NCBI GenBank assembly: GCA_035772735.1
Contig: JASDFA010000001.1
Coordinates: forward strand, 75,108,001-75,172,000
DNA from: Datura wrightii
Lineage: Eukaryota > Streptophyta > Magnoliopsida > Solanales > Solanaceae
Reading direction: 5' to 3'
DNA length: 64,000 bases
Below the pieces are notes generated by a model. It worked only from the letters and a program-made list of their open reading frames with translations, searched no databases and was not told where the DNA came from. Positions 1-10,607 of this stretch are shown piece by piece. The number at the start of each line of letters is the position of its first letter. Position 1 is the stretch's first letter. The position numbers were made by a program, and so were the translations under genes.

Positions 1-245
1 AGATGATATCAAAGTCCGTCATGGCCAACTCTACTAGGTCCGCGGAGGTAACCTTATTCAACACTTTAATAGGGCAACCTCTATATACCTGCCTAGCTAC
101 AACTGATTCACCTACTAGAGTAGATATGGAGAACGGTTCTGACAGAATTTCAAGACTAAGTCCAAAACTTCTAGCAGTGTAAGGGGTCACAAAAGATAAG
201 GTAGCTCTTGGATCTAAAAAAGCATAAGCATCAATATGGAAGATT
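1..245 (-). pseudogene. Aspartic protease fragment of element A
   Basis: Minus-strand translation gives a retropepsin-like start with the sequence LDPRATLSFVTPY, followed by residues typical of gypsy proteases (LVELAMTDFDII) at the window edge. The active-site D-S/T-G-A is read here as D-P-R-A, the same Gly-to-Arg change seen in element G, so the two may share an inactive ancestor. The catalytic Asp codon lies at about 212-214. The protein is cut by the window edge, and no single frame connects it cleanly to gag. Family assignment is firm; activity is unlikely. Confidence 0.8.
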
Positions 246-1461
246 TGAAACATACCTGTGACCACATCTGGTGAAGCCTCCTGCTCCTGGCGAGGCACTA
301 GGGCATAAAACCTGTTTCAGAGCTGACCACCTGCTAAACTAGTAGAGGCACCCTGCTGAGGGGGTCGTGTTGTTGGAGCGGTAGAACTGGCTGTAGTGAA
401 ATCTCTGATCCTGTGCCTGGGTTTGTCACACCCGAAACAACCATCCGCATTGACCAGGCACCTCCCGGGATGATTTTTGTCGTATCTCGCACAAGTTGGG
501 AAAGTGCGCTCCACCTGCATGCTACCATGATCCCTCGAGCCTGTAGCCCTGCTCCTCTAGTCTCCCCCAAACCTGGATGGCATGCTAGCCGATGATGGAG
601 CTGGACCAATGGACTTGTGCTGGGAGTGCTGACGTGGTCCACCCCCTGACCTGGTTTGAGAAACCCCATAGCTGTCGGTTCTGGCCCTCTTGGCCTCTCT
701 ATGCTTCCTATAGACCGACTCCATCTGCTGCGCATGAAATACAATATGAGGAAATTCAATGTCCTGGTGAAGCACGGCAATCCGACAATCCTTGTCCAAG
801 TAATCTTCTACTCCATGCAAAAAGAGGCTCACCCGAGCCCGCTGATCCTCCACCAACTCCGGAGCATATTTAGATAATCAAGTGAACTCCAATGCATATT
901 CTTGGACCGACATGTTACCCTGCTTCATATTAACAAACTCAATCTCCTTAAGCTCCCTTATCTCCCAAGGGAAGAACCGATCCATGAATGTAGTGTGAAA
1001 ATGATCCCAACCTATCAGCCCTGCACCCGCCTCCCTGGCATCTCTCCATTGCTTAAACTATATATGTGCTACCCCCTTTAGCTGGTAGGAGGTCAAGTCA
1101 ACGCATTCACCATTGTTCACCCCCATAACATGGGTGATTTTCAAAATCTCCTTTATAAAATCATGTGGGTCCTCGCCCACCTTTGACCTTGTGAACTCCG
1201 GAGGGCTAACCTCAAGAAATCCCTCACACTAGCTTCCACTGCATTCCCATTCTGAGGGAAATGTGCCACCGTCTGATTCTGGACCTGGGAAGTCATGGCA
1301 CATGCCAACATCTGAATCGCCGCCCTAAACTCAGCATGGGCAGTTGGCTCTGGTACTTGCTCCTCATGAATGAGTGGAGTTGGCTGATACTCACCACCAT
1401 GGGCACCCTCATGATAATCACCATTACCGTTCCTCTTGGCGTTTACTCGACGCGTAGACAT
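246..1461 (-). pseudogene. gag of element A, frame-disrupted
   Basis: Capsid/nucleocapsid gene of a gypsy element on the minus strand. The best start is the ATG at 1461 (MSTRRVNAKRN), about 190 bp after the primer site; an ATG at 1473 lies in the same frame. The N-terminal part runs to about 1153. A middle block with the gypsy capsid signature (RARVSLFLHGVEDYL region) lies at about 557-856, and a C-terminal nucleocapsid block at 317-520 contains a zinc-knuckle-like CFGCDKPRHRIRDF, where the last cysteine of the usual CX2CX4HX4C is Phe. These blocks lie in different frames, so the gene is broken by at least two frameshifts. Gag would package the element RNA in the cytoplasm. Confidence 0.78.
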
Positions 1462-1651
1462 GATTCTGCACATGCAAATAACACGAATTAGAGGAGTAAA
1501 GGACGTTCATCGCATGACATAGATCAGAAAAGAAGAGAATATTTCCTAAATGTCTAGGAGCCTCTTAATCATAAGTGTGGTGCGCTTCAGACCCATGAGA
1601 AAAACTCTACTTAACATGGCATTCAAACTCCTTAAGACCCATAAACCTATG

Positions 1652-1663
1652 GCTCTGATACCA
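1652..1663 (-). other. Primer-binding site of element A (tRNA-iMet type)
   Basis: The minus strand reads TGGTATCAGAGC, the standard complement of the 3' end of plant initiator tRNA-Met. It lies four bases inside the LTR end at 1668. It fixes the LTR boundary and the minus orientation of the element. Confidence 0.92.
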
Positions 1664-1975
1664 AGTTTGTCATGACCCAAACGTACACCCGAACCATAGA
1701 CACGAGACAAGGAGCCCTAAGAGACCCCAAGTCGACCCATGGCATGAGCATACATCTAATTCAATCACATGAGCAGAAGACTTAACATATAGAACATAGT
1801 CATAACATAGCATAAGGAAAATCAGCACAAGACTTATACAATACGGCGAAATAGAACTTGTAGTCTGATAAGCCACTAAACATGAAAGGCGAATTGATGG
1901 GACAACTTCCACAACTAACCCAACATCCAGAAACTGAAGGAGTTCGGAACATGAGGACTCATATATGCTTTATAT

Positions 1976-2884
1976 CTTGATGGGGGAAACCATGATTCGT
2001 TGGTTGTAGTGACGGGTCGTGGTGTGCCCCATTAGGAGATAAGATGCCAAGGTTTTAGGGGTTAACCACGGGCGATGTAATGAGTTGTGGGTTGAAAGGA
2101 ATGGTCATCCTGAAAATCCATTGTTTGATTCCAAGAATGGGTCATCAGCAGTCCATTCAACAAGGGACATGACGGATCATTGGTGGTTCCCACGACCCAT
2201 TGGTACCACTTGTGGGTTCCATCTGGCTAGCTTTCAGGGCAGGTTCATTAAGGGCATTTTTGACTTTTTCACGATATAAGGCCCTAAACTACGTCGTTTT
2301 GGCTTGGGAAAGCTGGATTTTTAAGAGAATGACCTATTCTAAATTCTCGTTCATATATGCAAGGATTTTGATAGGTGATCTAAGGGAGATTTCAAGCTTT
2401 TCACTTCAATCCTTTCGATTTCATTCTTGGGTTTCTAAGAAGGGTTAGAATTTGATAATTTCAGGTATGTAAAGTCATTAATGGGTGAATCCTTTCACAC
2501 CCATGCTCCTACTTTATGATTTTACTTAAGATTTATCAAAAACTCATGGGATTTTGTATTCGATTTATATAAAAACTAATGATTTAATTATGGGTTTTGT
2601 GAGTTTGAAAAATTATCATAACCTATGGATTTTGATCATATTTTGAGATTTAAATTGATTATAATATTGTTGATTTTCGAATTCTTAAACAATTAGGCTT
2701 AATTATGCATGCCCCATGATGAATCGATTTATGATCTATTATTCCATCGATGTTCTTTATGAGCCCAACATGAATTATGTTTTGAATTATGAATTTATTA
2801 TGTTACCTATTAAGATTTTATGAAATTCAAGCTATATGCATGATCTATAAGTATGTATGAATCCTATTAATCATGAATTATGTT
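1976..2884 (+). repeat. Inverted-repeat arm 1 (inside the LTR of A)
   Basis: This segment is the reverse complement of 3530-4449, checked by eye over its length: the left end CTTGATGGGGG matches CCCCATCAAG at 4440-4449, and the right end GAATTATGTT matches AACATAATTC at 3530-3539. Similarity is roughly 85% near the poly-C end and higher towards the centre. It contains the LTR promoter region in plus orientation, opposite to the LTR that carries it. Confidence 0.88.
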
Positions 2885-3529
2885 GGGGTACGTGGAATGT
2901 ATGTGGTCAGTACGTGGAATGTATTGAGTATGCGTAAGTAAAGGAAACATTTAAAACATGTATGAAATTCATAAATGATCATAAGAGTAGGACAACATGC
3001 TCATATCATAAATCATAATGACATATCATATGGCTCAAGGTTTTCAAAGCATTCGTAACATAATCATAATCATAATTGTAATAGAAGAGATTTATTCAAC
3101 ATGACTTGAGCCAACATAAATAATCATAACATGCATGAATCATGAGGAAAAGTGGGAGATTCTCTTCACCGACATACCCCATATGAGCACACATGAAGCC
3201 TAACTTGTAACCCTAGTCGAGAAGGTGTTCGTACCTTGCCCAAAGGGTAGAACCTTGAAAGTGTGGTATCACCATGAAAAGGGGCCATTTGGGACAGGGA
3301 CTAACATGAAATGGGTCCCAACATACCTACGGTGGCACGTAGTTCATGAGATTCGGGGCTTGACCTGAGCCTTGAACCTACTCGATGTTCGATACTACTC
3401 CCAAAACATATATAGTGCTCATGATAATAATACATACATGAGTTCATGGGCTAGTTAAATCATGCTAAAAGTAAACATGCTTGATCATAAGTGATCTAGC
3501 CATGACATGAGGCCCGTGAGTCGGCCAAA
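2885..3529. repeat. Spacer between the inverted arms
   Basis: A 645 bp spacer of ordinary minus-oriented LTR sequence that aligns to the middle of the LTR of G (the TACATGGAATGTAC region and the ACATACCTACGGTGGCACG block). At its left edge a 22-bp unit is duplicated: TACGTGGAATGTAT at 2889-2902 and again at 2911-2924. There is no coding capacity. Confidence 0.75.
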
Positions 3530-4449
3530 AACATAATTCGTGTTTAATAGGATTCTTACATACTTATAGATCGTGCATATAGCTTGAATTTCATAAAATG
3601 TTAATGGGTAACATAATAAATTCATAATTCAAAACATAATTCATGTTAGGCTCGTAAACAACATCGATGGAATAATAGATCGTCAATCGATTCATCATGG
3701 GACATGCATAATTAAGCCTAATTGTTTAAGAATTCGAAAATCAACAATATTATAATCAATTTAAATCTCAAAAGATGATCAAAATCCATAGGTTATGATA
3801 ATATTTCAAACTCACAAAACCCATAATTAAATCATTAGTTCTTACATAAATCGAATACAAAACCCCATGAGTTTTTGATAAATCTTAAGTAAAATCATAG
3901 AGTAGGAGCATGGGTGTGAAAGGATTCACCCATTGATGACCTTACATATCTGAAATTATCAAATTCTAACCCTTCTTAGAAACCCAAGAATGAAATTGAA
4001 AGGATTGAAGTGAAAAGCTTGAAATCTCCGTTACATCACCTATAAAAATCCTTGCATGCATGAATGAGAGTTTAGAATAGGTCATTCTCTTAAAAACCCA
4101 GCTTTCCCAAGCCAAAACGACATAATTTAGGGCCTTATATCATGAAAGGGTCAAAAATGCCCTTAATGAACCTGCCCTGAAAACTAGCCAGATGGAACCC
4201 AAGAGTGGTACCAACGGGTGTGGGAACCACCAACGACTCATCATGTCCCTTGTTGAATGGACTACTGATGACCCATTCTTGGAATCAAACAACGAATCGT
4301 CAGGCCGACCAGTCCTTTCAACCCATGACTCGTTACATGACCCGTGGTTAGCCCGCTAAACCTTCACATCTCATCTCCTAACGGGTCACACCACGACCCG
4401 TCACTAAAACCAATGAATCATGGTTCCCCCCCCCTCCCCCCCCATCAAG
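3530..4449 (-). repeat. Inverted-repeat arm 2 (inside the LTR of A)
   Basis: This is the copy in the native LTR orientation, since its flanks on both sides are normal LTR in the order seen in G. It carries the upstream promoter region of the LTR on the minus strand, including degenerate ACGACTCGT-like sites. It ends at a C9-T-C8 run (4426-4443), close to the breakpoint of the duplication. Confidence 0.87.
4426..4443 (+). repeat. Poly-C tract (C9 T C8)
   Basis: Near-pure run of cytosines at the outer end of inverted arm 2; the partner position in arm 1 has only five G. Such a run is a likely slippage or sequencing weak point, and it coincides with the duplication boundary. The minus strand is G-rich, but a single run pair does not by itself make a quadruplex. 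Confidence 0.8.
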
Positions 4450-4782
4450 CCTATTGGAAAACTCAATCCTCCAACCACGACCACAACCAATGACTCAGGT
4501 TTCTCCCAATGGGTCATTGGATCACCCGTTGTATGTCTCCTGAAGAACCTAACTCCTTCCCACAACTTCTAACAATGTCTCATTATTTCCCACAATGAGT
4601 CGTCATGTCTCCCGTGGTTTACACTATCACCCAGCCTGATCCTAACGATGATTGCATACAACGACTGATGGTTTGACACCACGAGTCGTTCCATGGCATG
4701 TCCTGCAACCTTTTTCCCAATTTCTGCAGTTTTCAACTTTCAACCTCCCAGGTCTATTCTTACGCACTTCTGGGGTATTGCA

Positions 4783-5488
4783 TAAGGTTGTAGGGAAACT
4801 GAGTAGGAAAGTATCATAGTCCATTTTTTGTGATCAATCCACTGAGCCTATATGAATACCAAAATAATGTGAATAATCCTTTTATCCTTGATTTTGAGCC
4901 TAATTGACACGTTCATTTCATTAGCCTATTTGCCTGCCCATATTTTTTTTATAATGAACCTGATTTGGCCCTGGTCCTTCCTTGGATATTGTGTACCTCA
5001 ATTCAGGCAAATAGCCTAAGTTGAGGATGCTTATAGTAAGGGTGCATAAAAAGGTTGGGAGAGAAAATAGAATTTGATGGTTGAAAATAAGTAGATGTGG
5101 TGTTGTTGATAATGAAAAAGAAAAGAAAAGAAAAACAAAGTTCAAATGGAAAATAAAAAGCAAGAAAATAAAAAAAAGTAACATCTTGATGAGGAAAAAG
5201 AGAATCAAAATGAAAACCACACTCGTGAGTTAAAATGGGAAATGAATAAAGGAGAAAAAATAAGAACAAAGCAAGAGAAATAGTGTAGCGGTAGGAGGCT
5301 CAAGTCACTTTGTCCATATGTACCATACCCATCCCCAAGCCAGCATTACAAGCCAAGAAAGTCCTATAGTGATTTTAGTCAAGTGTCCGAAAAACCTGAA
5401 ACAATGATAATAAGGGAAAGCTTATGGTAATGCATGTGCATTATTGGAATGTTTTTATGAGCCTAAGTATTTTTTCTAGTCCCCATGT
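4783..5488 (+). mobile_element. Fragment P: 3' non-coding part of an Athila-like element
   Basis: Non-coding fragment that matches, in reverse complement, the 3' internal region of element C (about 13390-14027). Shared landmarks are the AAGTTGAGG polypurine-like block (about 5018-5026), the long purine-rich stretch (5100-5280; pyrimidine-rich on the plus strand in C) and the block containing GTCCTATAGTGATT (near 5360). P is therefore in plus orientation, opposite to C. It has no LTR of its own: it abuts the LTR end of A at 4782/4783 and passes into the truncated LTR of B near 5488. Open frames here (for example 4921-5220) are low-complexity artefacts. Confidence 0.65.
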
Positions 5489-6693
5489 AAATAATGTTGT
5501 ATGTGTAAGTGATTTCCAACAGAGCAGCCCAACGACTAAGTTTAAGCCTTCAGAAAAGGCATATCTATAGATTGAGAGCCTTCAAATGAGGCCAAAGCTT
5601 TCAGAATAATATTAAATAATATTAAAAAGCCTAAGGGCTATAATGATTATTAATGTTTTAGAAAGAAGTAAGTGGTTAACTGATATGACACAAGTATGTC
5701 CAAGTATTTTTGTTGAAAACTACATTTGCCAACGTAGGATAAGCGTGACTAATCCCGAGCGGTTTAGTATATCCTTGAAAGTGAGGAATGATTCAGATAA
5801 CTTTCTAACTAGTTAGTTCAGGCCTTCTACCGTTAAGGTAGTTGGTAGGGTTAGCTGGTCAAGCCCAAGGGGCCAGACTCCATGAAAGCATGGTCTACCA
5901 AGTCAGTTACTCCATGAACCTCTATAGTAATTTCAGTTATTTAGACTTAAAACTATTTTCAATTATGCGTTTTTTAAATGATAAGATGAAGTTTTTTCAA
6001 CTAGTAAAGTCAAGTGTCCTTTTCAGTATAAGCATATAATTTGAATGAAGGGCAAATTACATGTTTTACGTTTTTTAAGAGCTTTACTATGATTTTATGC
6101 ATACTTTACTATAGTTTCTCATGCTCAATTTACTCCCTCCTAGTTGGTTTTGTTATAGTTGTTTTTGCCATCTTACATACAATATGATTCCATGTACAAA
6201 CGTGCTTTCTTTTCAGAGGTCCTACATTGTTTTATAATGCGGCCTAAAGTATAGATTTCTGTCGAGAAGCCAATTAGCAGGTTTAGTCAACTCAGATTTT
6301 TGTGAGCCCCTTTCTCTCCTTGGATTAGCATGACTGAGCAAAGTCTAGTTGTGATAGAGGTTAGGCTGGGGACCTTGCCCTGGCCAATTTCATGATACTC
6401 CAGTTAGTGTTCTGTTGTGTTAAACTCTTTTGACCTATGCATGAGAAGATTGAATTGAGATGAGGTAAGCTCAATCTTTTGGGGAAAACGATTCATATCC
6501 CTTTGTATGATAATAAGCATCTTTATGAAAGTTATTTTAGTTATTGCCTAATCCCAACTTCTAGATGTAAGATTCATGTGTTTATTCATTCTTAGATGTT
6601 GGCTCTCGATCTCATGCTAGTTACGGTGAGATGCTTTGACCAGCAATGATGTTGGATGCCGATCTCTCCTTCGCCCTATGTTGTAGAATGACA
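5489..6693 (+). repeat. 5' LTR of element B, left end missing
   Basis: Aligns with 29240-29994 and, after the N insertion, 32394-32505 in the 3' LTR of B (shared blocks: GTAAGTGATT, GGTAGGGTTAGCTGGTCAAG, CCCTCCTAGTTGGTTTTG with small changes). It ends ...GAATGACA at 6693, four bases before the primer site. The first roughly 1.15 kb of the LTR, present at 28091-29240, is absent here; P lies in its place. Open frames in it (5842-6039, and 29591-29779 in the other copy) are short chance frames. Confidence 0.8.
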
Positions 6694-6697
6694 AACT

Positions 6698-6709
6698 TGG
6701 TATCAAAGC
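6698..6709 (+). other. Primer-binding site of element B
   Basis: TGGTATCAAAGC, one base off the standard tRNA-iMet complement TGGTATCAGAGC, directly after the LTR end (TGACA AACT). It sets the end of the 5' LTR. Confidence 0.85.
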
Positions 6710-6918
6710 CCTAAGCTGGTGTGTCCTAAGGAATCTACGAAGCCATACTAGTAGATTCCTACTTATGGGTGTGTAGCGCCATGCTTATAATTGGGAGGCT
6801 ACAACACATTTAGGAAATGCCACTCTTGTTTTCTACTTTACATATCGTGCTATAGAGTGAGCTCTAAGAATTGAATCTAATTCATGCATTCTTTTGAATT
6901 TCAACTCTTGATTTGAGA

Positions 6919-8250
6919 ATGCCTCCTAAAGTAAATGCAACAACAGGTCAAAGGGCCAGTACTAGTGCCAATGTGCTAATAGAGAAAGAGGTCAGTAAGT
7001 TGCCTCGGGATTAGGGGATGCAGACTAGATCCCAAGGTCATCTAGCTGGCTATCCAATTAGTCTATCATCTCTTCCCCCAGCGGTAGACCCGGAATCCCT
7101 TCATCTGTAGCATAGTACTACAAATGTCGAGTTTAGGGGAGTAATCCAAATGCTTACTAGGCTGGTGGTAGCCCAATCTCGATGATAGTAATCTGCTCAT
7201 GTCCATTCTATTTCCAAGCCTTAAACTACATCTCGAATCTGGAAGTTTCCCAGCATGAGCCCTTTAGTCTATATGGGGTTGAGAGTAAAGAAGGACCCTC
7301 CAGATTTTGTTGATGAGATTCAAAAGATCCTTCAGGTCATGCACATCAGTGAGACAGAAGATGTCGAGATCACCCCTATCAATTGAAGGGCATTTCTAAC
7401 ACTTGGTATAAGTAGTGGAAAATGTCCAGGGGAGAGAATGCAACCCCAACAGTGTGGGATAACCTTATGGAAGCATTTATGGATCACCTTCTACCATTAG
7501 AGTTCAAGATGGGTGAGGCCCAGGAATTCATGGACCTCAAGCAGGGTGGTATTAGCATAAGAGAATACAACCTTAGATTCACTCAGTTAGATAGTTTTCC
7601 CCAGAGATAGTCTCCACTATAAGGGATAGGATGTGCAGATTTGTACACAACCTTTTATGGCATATAGCCGAGGAGTATGTAACTGCCTTGCTACAGAAGG
7701 ACGCCAGGCTAGTGGTCTATGCCCGGAAGACTAAAGATACAAAGCAAGTGAGAAGACTCAAGAAGGAGCACCGTCACGGGAAGAGGGTCAGGTCATTTGG
7801 TCAAGATAACAGTTACAGAGAGGGCAGTAGTAGGCCCGCGTTAAGCAGAGGTCATCTTGATCTACTCAATCCGCAATCAGTGCACCATCCCAGAGGTTCA
7901 GGGAGGAGTAGTGGGGTCAGCCCAACTAGGGTAAGGTGACCAAAGCTTCAGGGTCTCAGTTGCAGGCTAGTGTGACCCAGAGTGTCCCATGATATCTTTA
8001 ATGCACCAAGTGCAGGAGAAAGCACCTGGGGAATGTAAAGCAGGGACTATCGAATGTTTTAGGTATGGGCAGCAGGGCTACTTTCAGAAGGACTGTACTA
8101 CTATAGGTCATAGAGCAGTGTGTAGCATGGTGACATCTCAGGGAACAGCCCAGCTCCTTCTAGAGCTAATCAGGCTCAGCAAGGGCAAAGCATGACCAGG
8201 AGCGATGGACTGAACCGTTTGTATGCTCTAGTAGGCCGCCAGGATCTGGG
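6919..8250 (+). pseudogene. gag of element B, many stops
   Basis: Gypsy gag on the plus strand; the ATG at 6919 (MPPKVNATTGQRAS) is the expected start, about 210 bp after the primer site. Capsid-like pieces follow: 7250-7420, then 7422-7610 (WDNLMEAFMDHLLPLEF... GISIREYNLRFTQL) and 7631-7939. A zinc-knuckle relic CFRYGQQGYFQKDC at 8055-8096 has lost the second Cys and the His (both Tyr). Stops occur within the first 100 codons (for example RD*GMQ near 7013) and frames change several times, so no complete capsid protein can be made. Confidence 0.75.
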
Positions 8251-8719
8251 GCGTCTCTAGATATTGCTACAGGTATATTTACAATCCTTTCCATTAATGT
8301 ATATGTTCTTATTGATCCTTGATCCACCTTATTGTATGAGACCTTGTATCTTGCTCAGAGGTTTAGGTTAGAACCTTAATGACTTGGTAAACCTTTCCTA
8401 GTGTCTACTCCAATTGGTGAGTCGATAATTGCAGGCTGAGTTTATATAGATTGTGTGATCACGGTGTGTCGTAGAAATACTAGAGCCAATCTTGTTGATT
8501 TAAGAATGGTGGATTTCAATGTCATCGTGGGTATGGATTAGTTGTCCTAGTATGCCATACTGGATTATCGCACCAAGGTGGTTACTTTCCAGTTCCCTAA
8601 CTAGTCGAGGATTAAGTATGAGGGGTAATAGTGTGGTGTCGAAGGGTAGGTTTATTTCCACAAAAGGGCTTTTGTATCACATAGTTAAGGTTAGAGACAC
8701 CAATGTTGAGGTATCAAGT
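8251..8719 (+). pseudogene. Aspartic protease remnant of element B
   Basis: The protease active site is recognisable as VYVLIDP*STLLYE: the Asp codon at 8314-8316 and Pro remain, but the next codon is TGA (8320-8322) where relatives have Gly. Further conserved residues, ANLVDLRMVDFNVIVGMD, lie near 8483-8540 and are followed by more stops. In the family this enzyme cleaves Gag-Pol in the particle; this copy cannot. Confidence 0.7.
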
Positions 8720-9454
8720 TTTTAGTTAGTCCTAGTTGTTAGCAATCCAAAGGTGTTTCCAGATAAACTACCAGGGATCCCTCTTAAGAGGGAGATTGAT
8801 TTTATGATTGATGTTATTCCCGAAATGAAGCCCATTTCTATTCCCACATAAATAATGTACTTAACAGAGTTGAAAGAGCTAAAGGAGAAGTTGAAGGACC
8901 TTCTTGATAAAGGATTTATTCGACCAAGCACTTCACCTTGGGGTGCACCGGTCCTATTTGTCCAGAAGAAGGATGAGAACTTGCGGATGTGCATTGATTA
9001 CCGCCAACAGAATAAGCCCATAATTGATGATTTGTTTGACCAACTCAAGGGAGAAAAGTGTTTCTCTAAAATTGACCTTTGATTAGGGTATCATCAATTG
9101 CCGGTCAAAGAATAAGATACTGTGAAAACAACATTTAGGACTCGGTATGGGCTCTACGAGTTTCTTGTGATGTCCTTCGAATTGACAAATGCACCAACAG
9201 CTTTTATGGATCTCATAAATAGAGTGCTCAAGTGATACAAAGATTTATTAATGAGCGTGTTCATTGACGATATTATGTTCTATTTCAGGAGTAAGGATGA
9301 ATATGCAAATCACCAAAAATTATATTGCCAGCTCTCAAGGATCATCAGTTGTATGCTAAATTCTCCAAGGTGAGTTTTAGCTAGATTTAGTGGCTTTCTT
9401 AGGTAACTTGGTATCACATGAGGGTATCAAGGTAGAATCCCAGAACATTGAGGC
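8720..9454 (+). pseudogene. Reverse transcriptase of element B, N-terminal two thirds
   Basis: RT fingers and palm: GFIRPSTSPWGAPVLFVQKK and LRMCIDYRQQNK (in 8855-9082), then FSKIDL, a stop, GYHQLPVKE, FLVMSFELTNAPTAFMDL and the catalytic block as VFIDDIMFYF (about 9260-9290). About 11 residues are missing between RQQNK and IIDDLFDQ compared with elements G and I, and several TGA/TAA codons interrupt the frame. The sequence stops at VESQNIEA (9454), where M is inserted; the next residues of the same protein resume at 25449. Confidence 0.82.
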
Positions 9455-10607
9455 TGAAATACCCCAAAAGCACCTAAGATCATACCCTAGACTTGAAATA
9501 GAACTAGTAGAGAAACCTATATTTTTTCCCACAGAACGACTTGAGTGAAAAGTTGTGGTTTGACCAATAACTCATCATGTTAGTCATGGTGAGCATGCAG
9601 AACTCTTCCCTATTCCAGTTGTCATGAGTCGTAAGAGGAAGTGATGAGTCGTTATGTCACTCGTCTTGAGCAAAGCAGCCAAGTCCAAAAACTTATTAAA
9701 TTTTTCCCTTGAAACCACAATCTAGATGATGAGTCATTGGAGGAAGTAACAACTCATCCTAATTAGTCGTGGGATGAATTTCAGAGATGGCTCAAAATCA
9801 ACCTAGTAACCACGAATGGACCTCACGACTCATGATGTCAAACAACGAGTCGTCCTGGCGAGCCGTGATGAGAAGTTTAAGAACTGGTCGAGATGGTTAT
9901 ATGGTAATGAATGGTCACCATGAGTCATTGTAAGAATCAACAACTAATGGTATGACTCATTGTGCATGTACAATATATTTTAAATACGAATTTTTCAGGG
10001 TATTCTCATAACTTTCTATGATTTTAACTCCTAAATCAGGTCCTTTTGGGTTCCCTAAGGGGTATATTAAAGGGATTTTCTTATTCTAAACTCTCATTCC
10101 TTTCACCAAATACCGTAGATTAAAATCTTAAACTCTAAAGACTCTCAAGAAAGTTAGGGTTCATCTTCTCCAATCCCTTTGGTCTCAAGCTATTATTAAG
10201 GAATCATCAAGACCAGGTACGTGGGTTTATTAATAAAGGATTTCTTTCACCCTTATACTCAAACCCTAAGCTTAAGCTTATGATTTCAATTCTTCTATGA
10301 CTCAATTTCGAATTCCATGAGTTCTAGGGTTAGAACCCTTTTATGCAAAAACTCTAAATTCACTAATGGATTGTTTCTCTCATGATTCTACATGTATTTT
10401 ACAATTATGCTTGGGTTGAATTCACCAAAAACTCCTATGATTTTCTATATTCAAATTATCATGTTTTACTCAATTATGTATGAATCTCATGAATTTCAAT
10501 GCTAAGTATCATGGCTGAAAAATTAGCATAGTTTTCATGGCTAGTTCAAGTACTTCAAGGAATTTAGTAATTTACAAGATTTTAAACTAGCCCATGAAAA
10601 ACCTCAT
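9455..10607 (+). repeat. 5' LTR of element M, right half deleted
   Basis: Begins TGAAATACCCCAAAAG and aligns with 23324-24481 (shared blocks: CTAGACTTGAAATA, GATGAGTCGT, GTTAGGGTTCATCTTCTCC with changes). The match stops at CCTCAT (10607), after which the sequence is integrase. It contains many ACGAGTCGT/ATGAGTCAT-like sites, one perfect at 9845-9853. Confidence 0.83.

Larger units (their letters stand above)
1..4782 (-). mobile_element. Element A: Ty3/gypsy chromovirus-like retrotransposon, 5' part
   Basis: A minus-strand gypsy element enters from the left edge. Reading leftwards it has a 5' LTR (4782 to 1668), a primer-binding site (1663 to 1652), gag (1461 to about 246) and the beginning of the protease (about 245 to 1). 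RT, integrase and the 3' LTR lie outside the window, so the target duplication cannot be checked. The LTR is about 0.9 kb longer than its relatives because it contains an inverted copy of part of itself. Class and orientation are well supported by protein motifs and by the tRNA-Met primer site; the Tekay/Del lineage is inferred from LTR style. Confidence 0.88.
1668..4782 (-). repeat. 5' LTR of element A, enlarged by an inverted self-duplication
   Basis: On the plus strand the LTR starts TGTCATGACCC (1668) and ends GGGGTATTGCA (4782), so on the coding strand it begins TGCAATACCCC and ends GGGTCATGACA, like the LTRs of G and M. It is 3115 bp long; G has 2325 bp. The excess is explained by a roughly 909 bp insert at 1976-2884 that is the inverted copy of 3530-4449. 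The first 308 bp and the part from 2885 onwards align to G in the normal order, so the insert replaced only about 100 bp of ordinary LTR. Confidence 0.87.

Noticed and set aside
334..780. 148-aa minus-strand open frame overlapping gag of A
   Set aside because: Its sequence shows no gag motifs over most of its length. The recognisable gag pieces (zinc knuckle region 317-520, capsid 557-856) lie in other frames, so this is mostly a shadow of the frameshifted gag.
1652..1663. tRNA-like words TGGTATCAGAGC and TGGCGCC...CCGGGG as tRNA genes
   Set aside because: They are 12-18 bp primer-binding sites next to LTR ends; no cloverleaf surrounds them.
5003..5269. Phe-rich minus-strand frames at 4921-5269 and the matching 13587-13862 frame (possible membrane proteins)
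   Set aside because: They are translations of a purine/pyrimidine-rich low-complexity stretch in the 3' interior of Athila-like elements, and the two copies do not conserve a protein.
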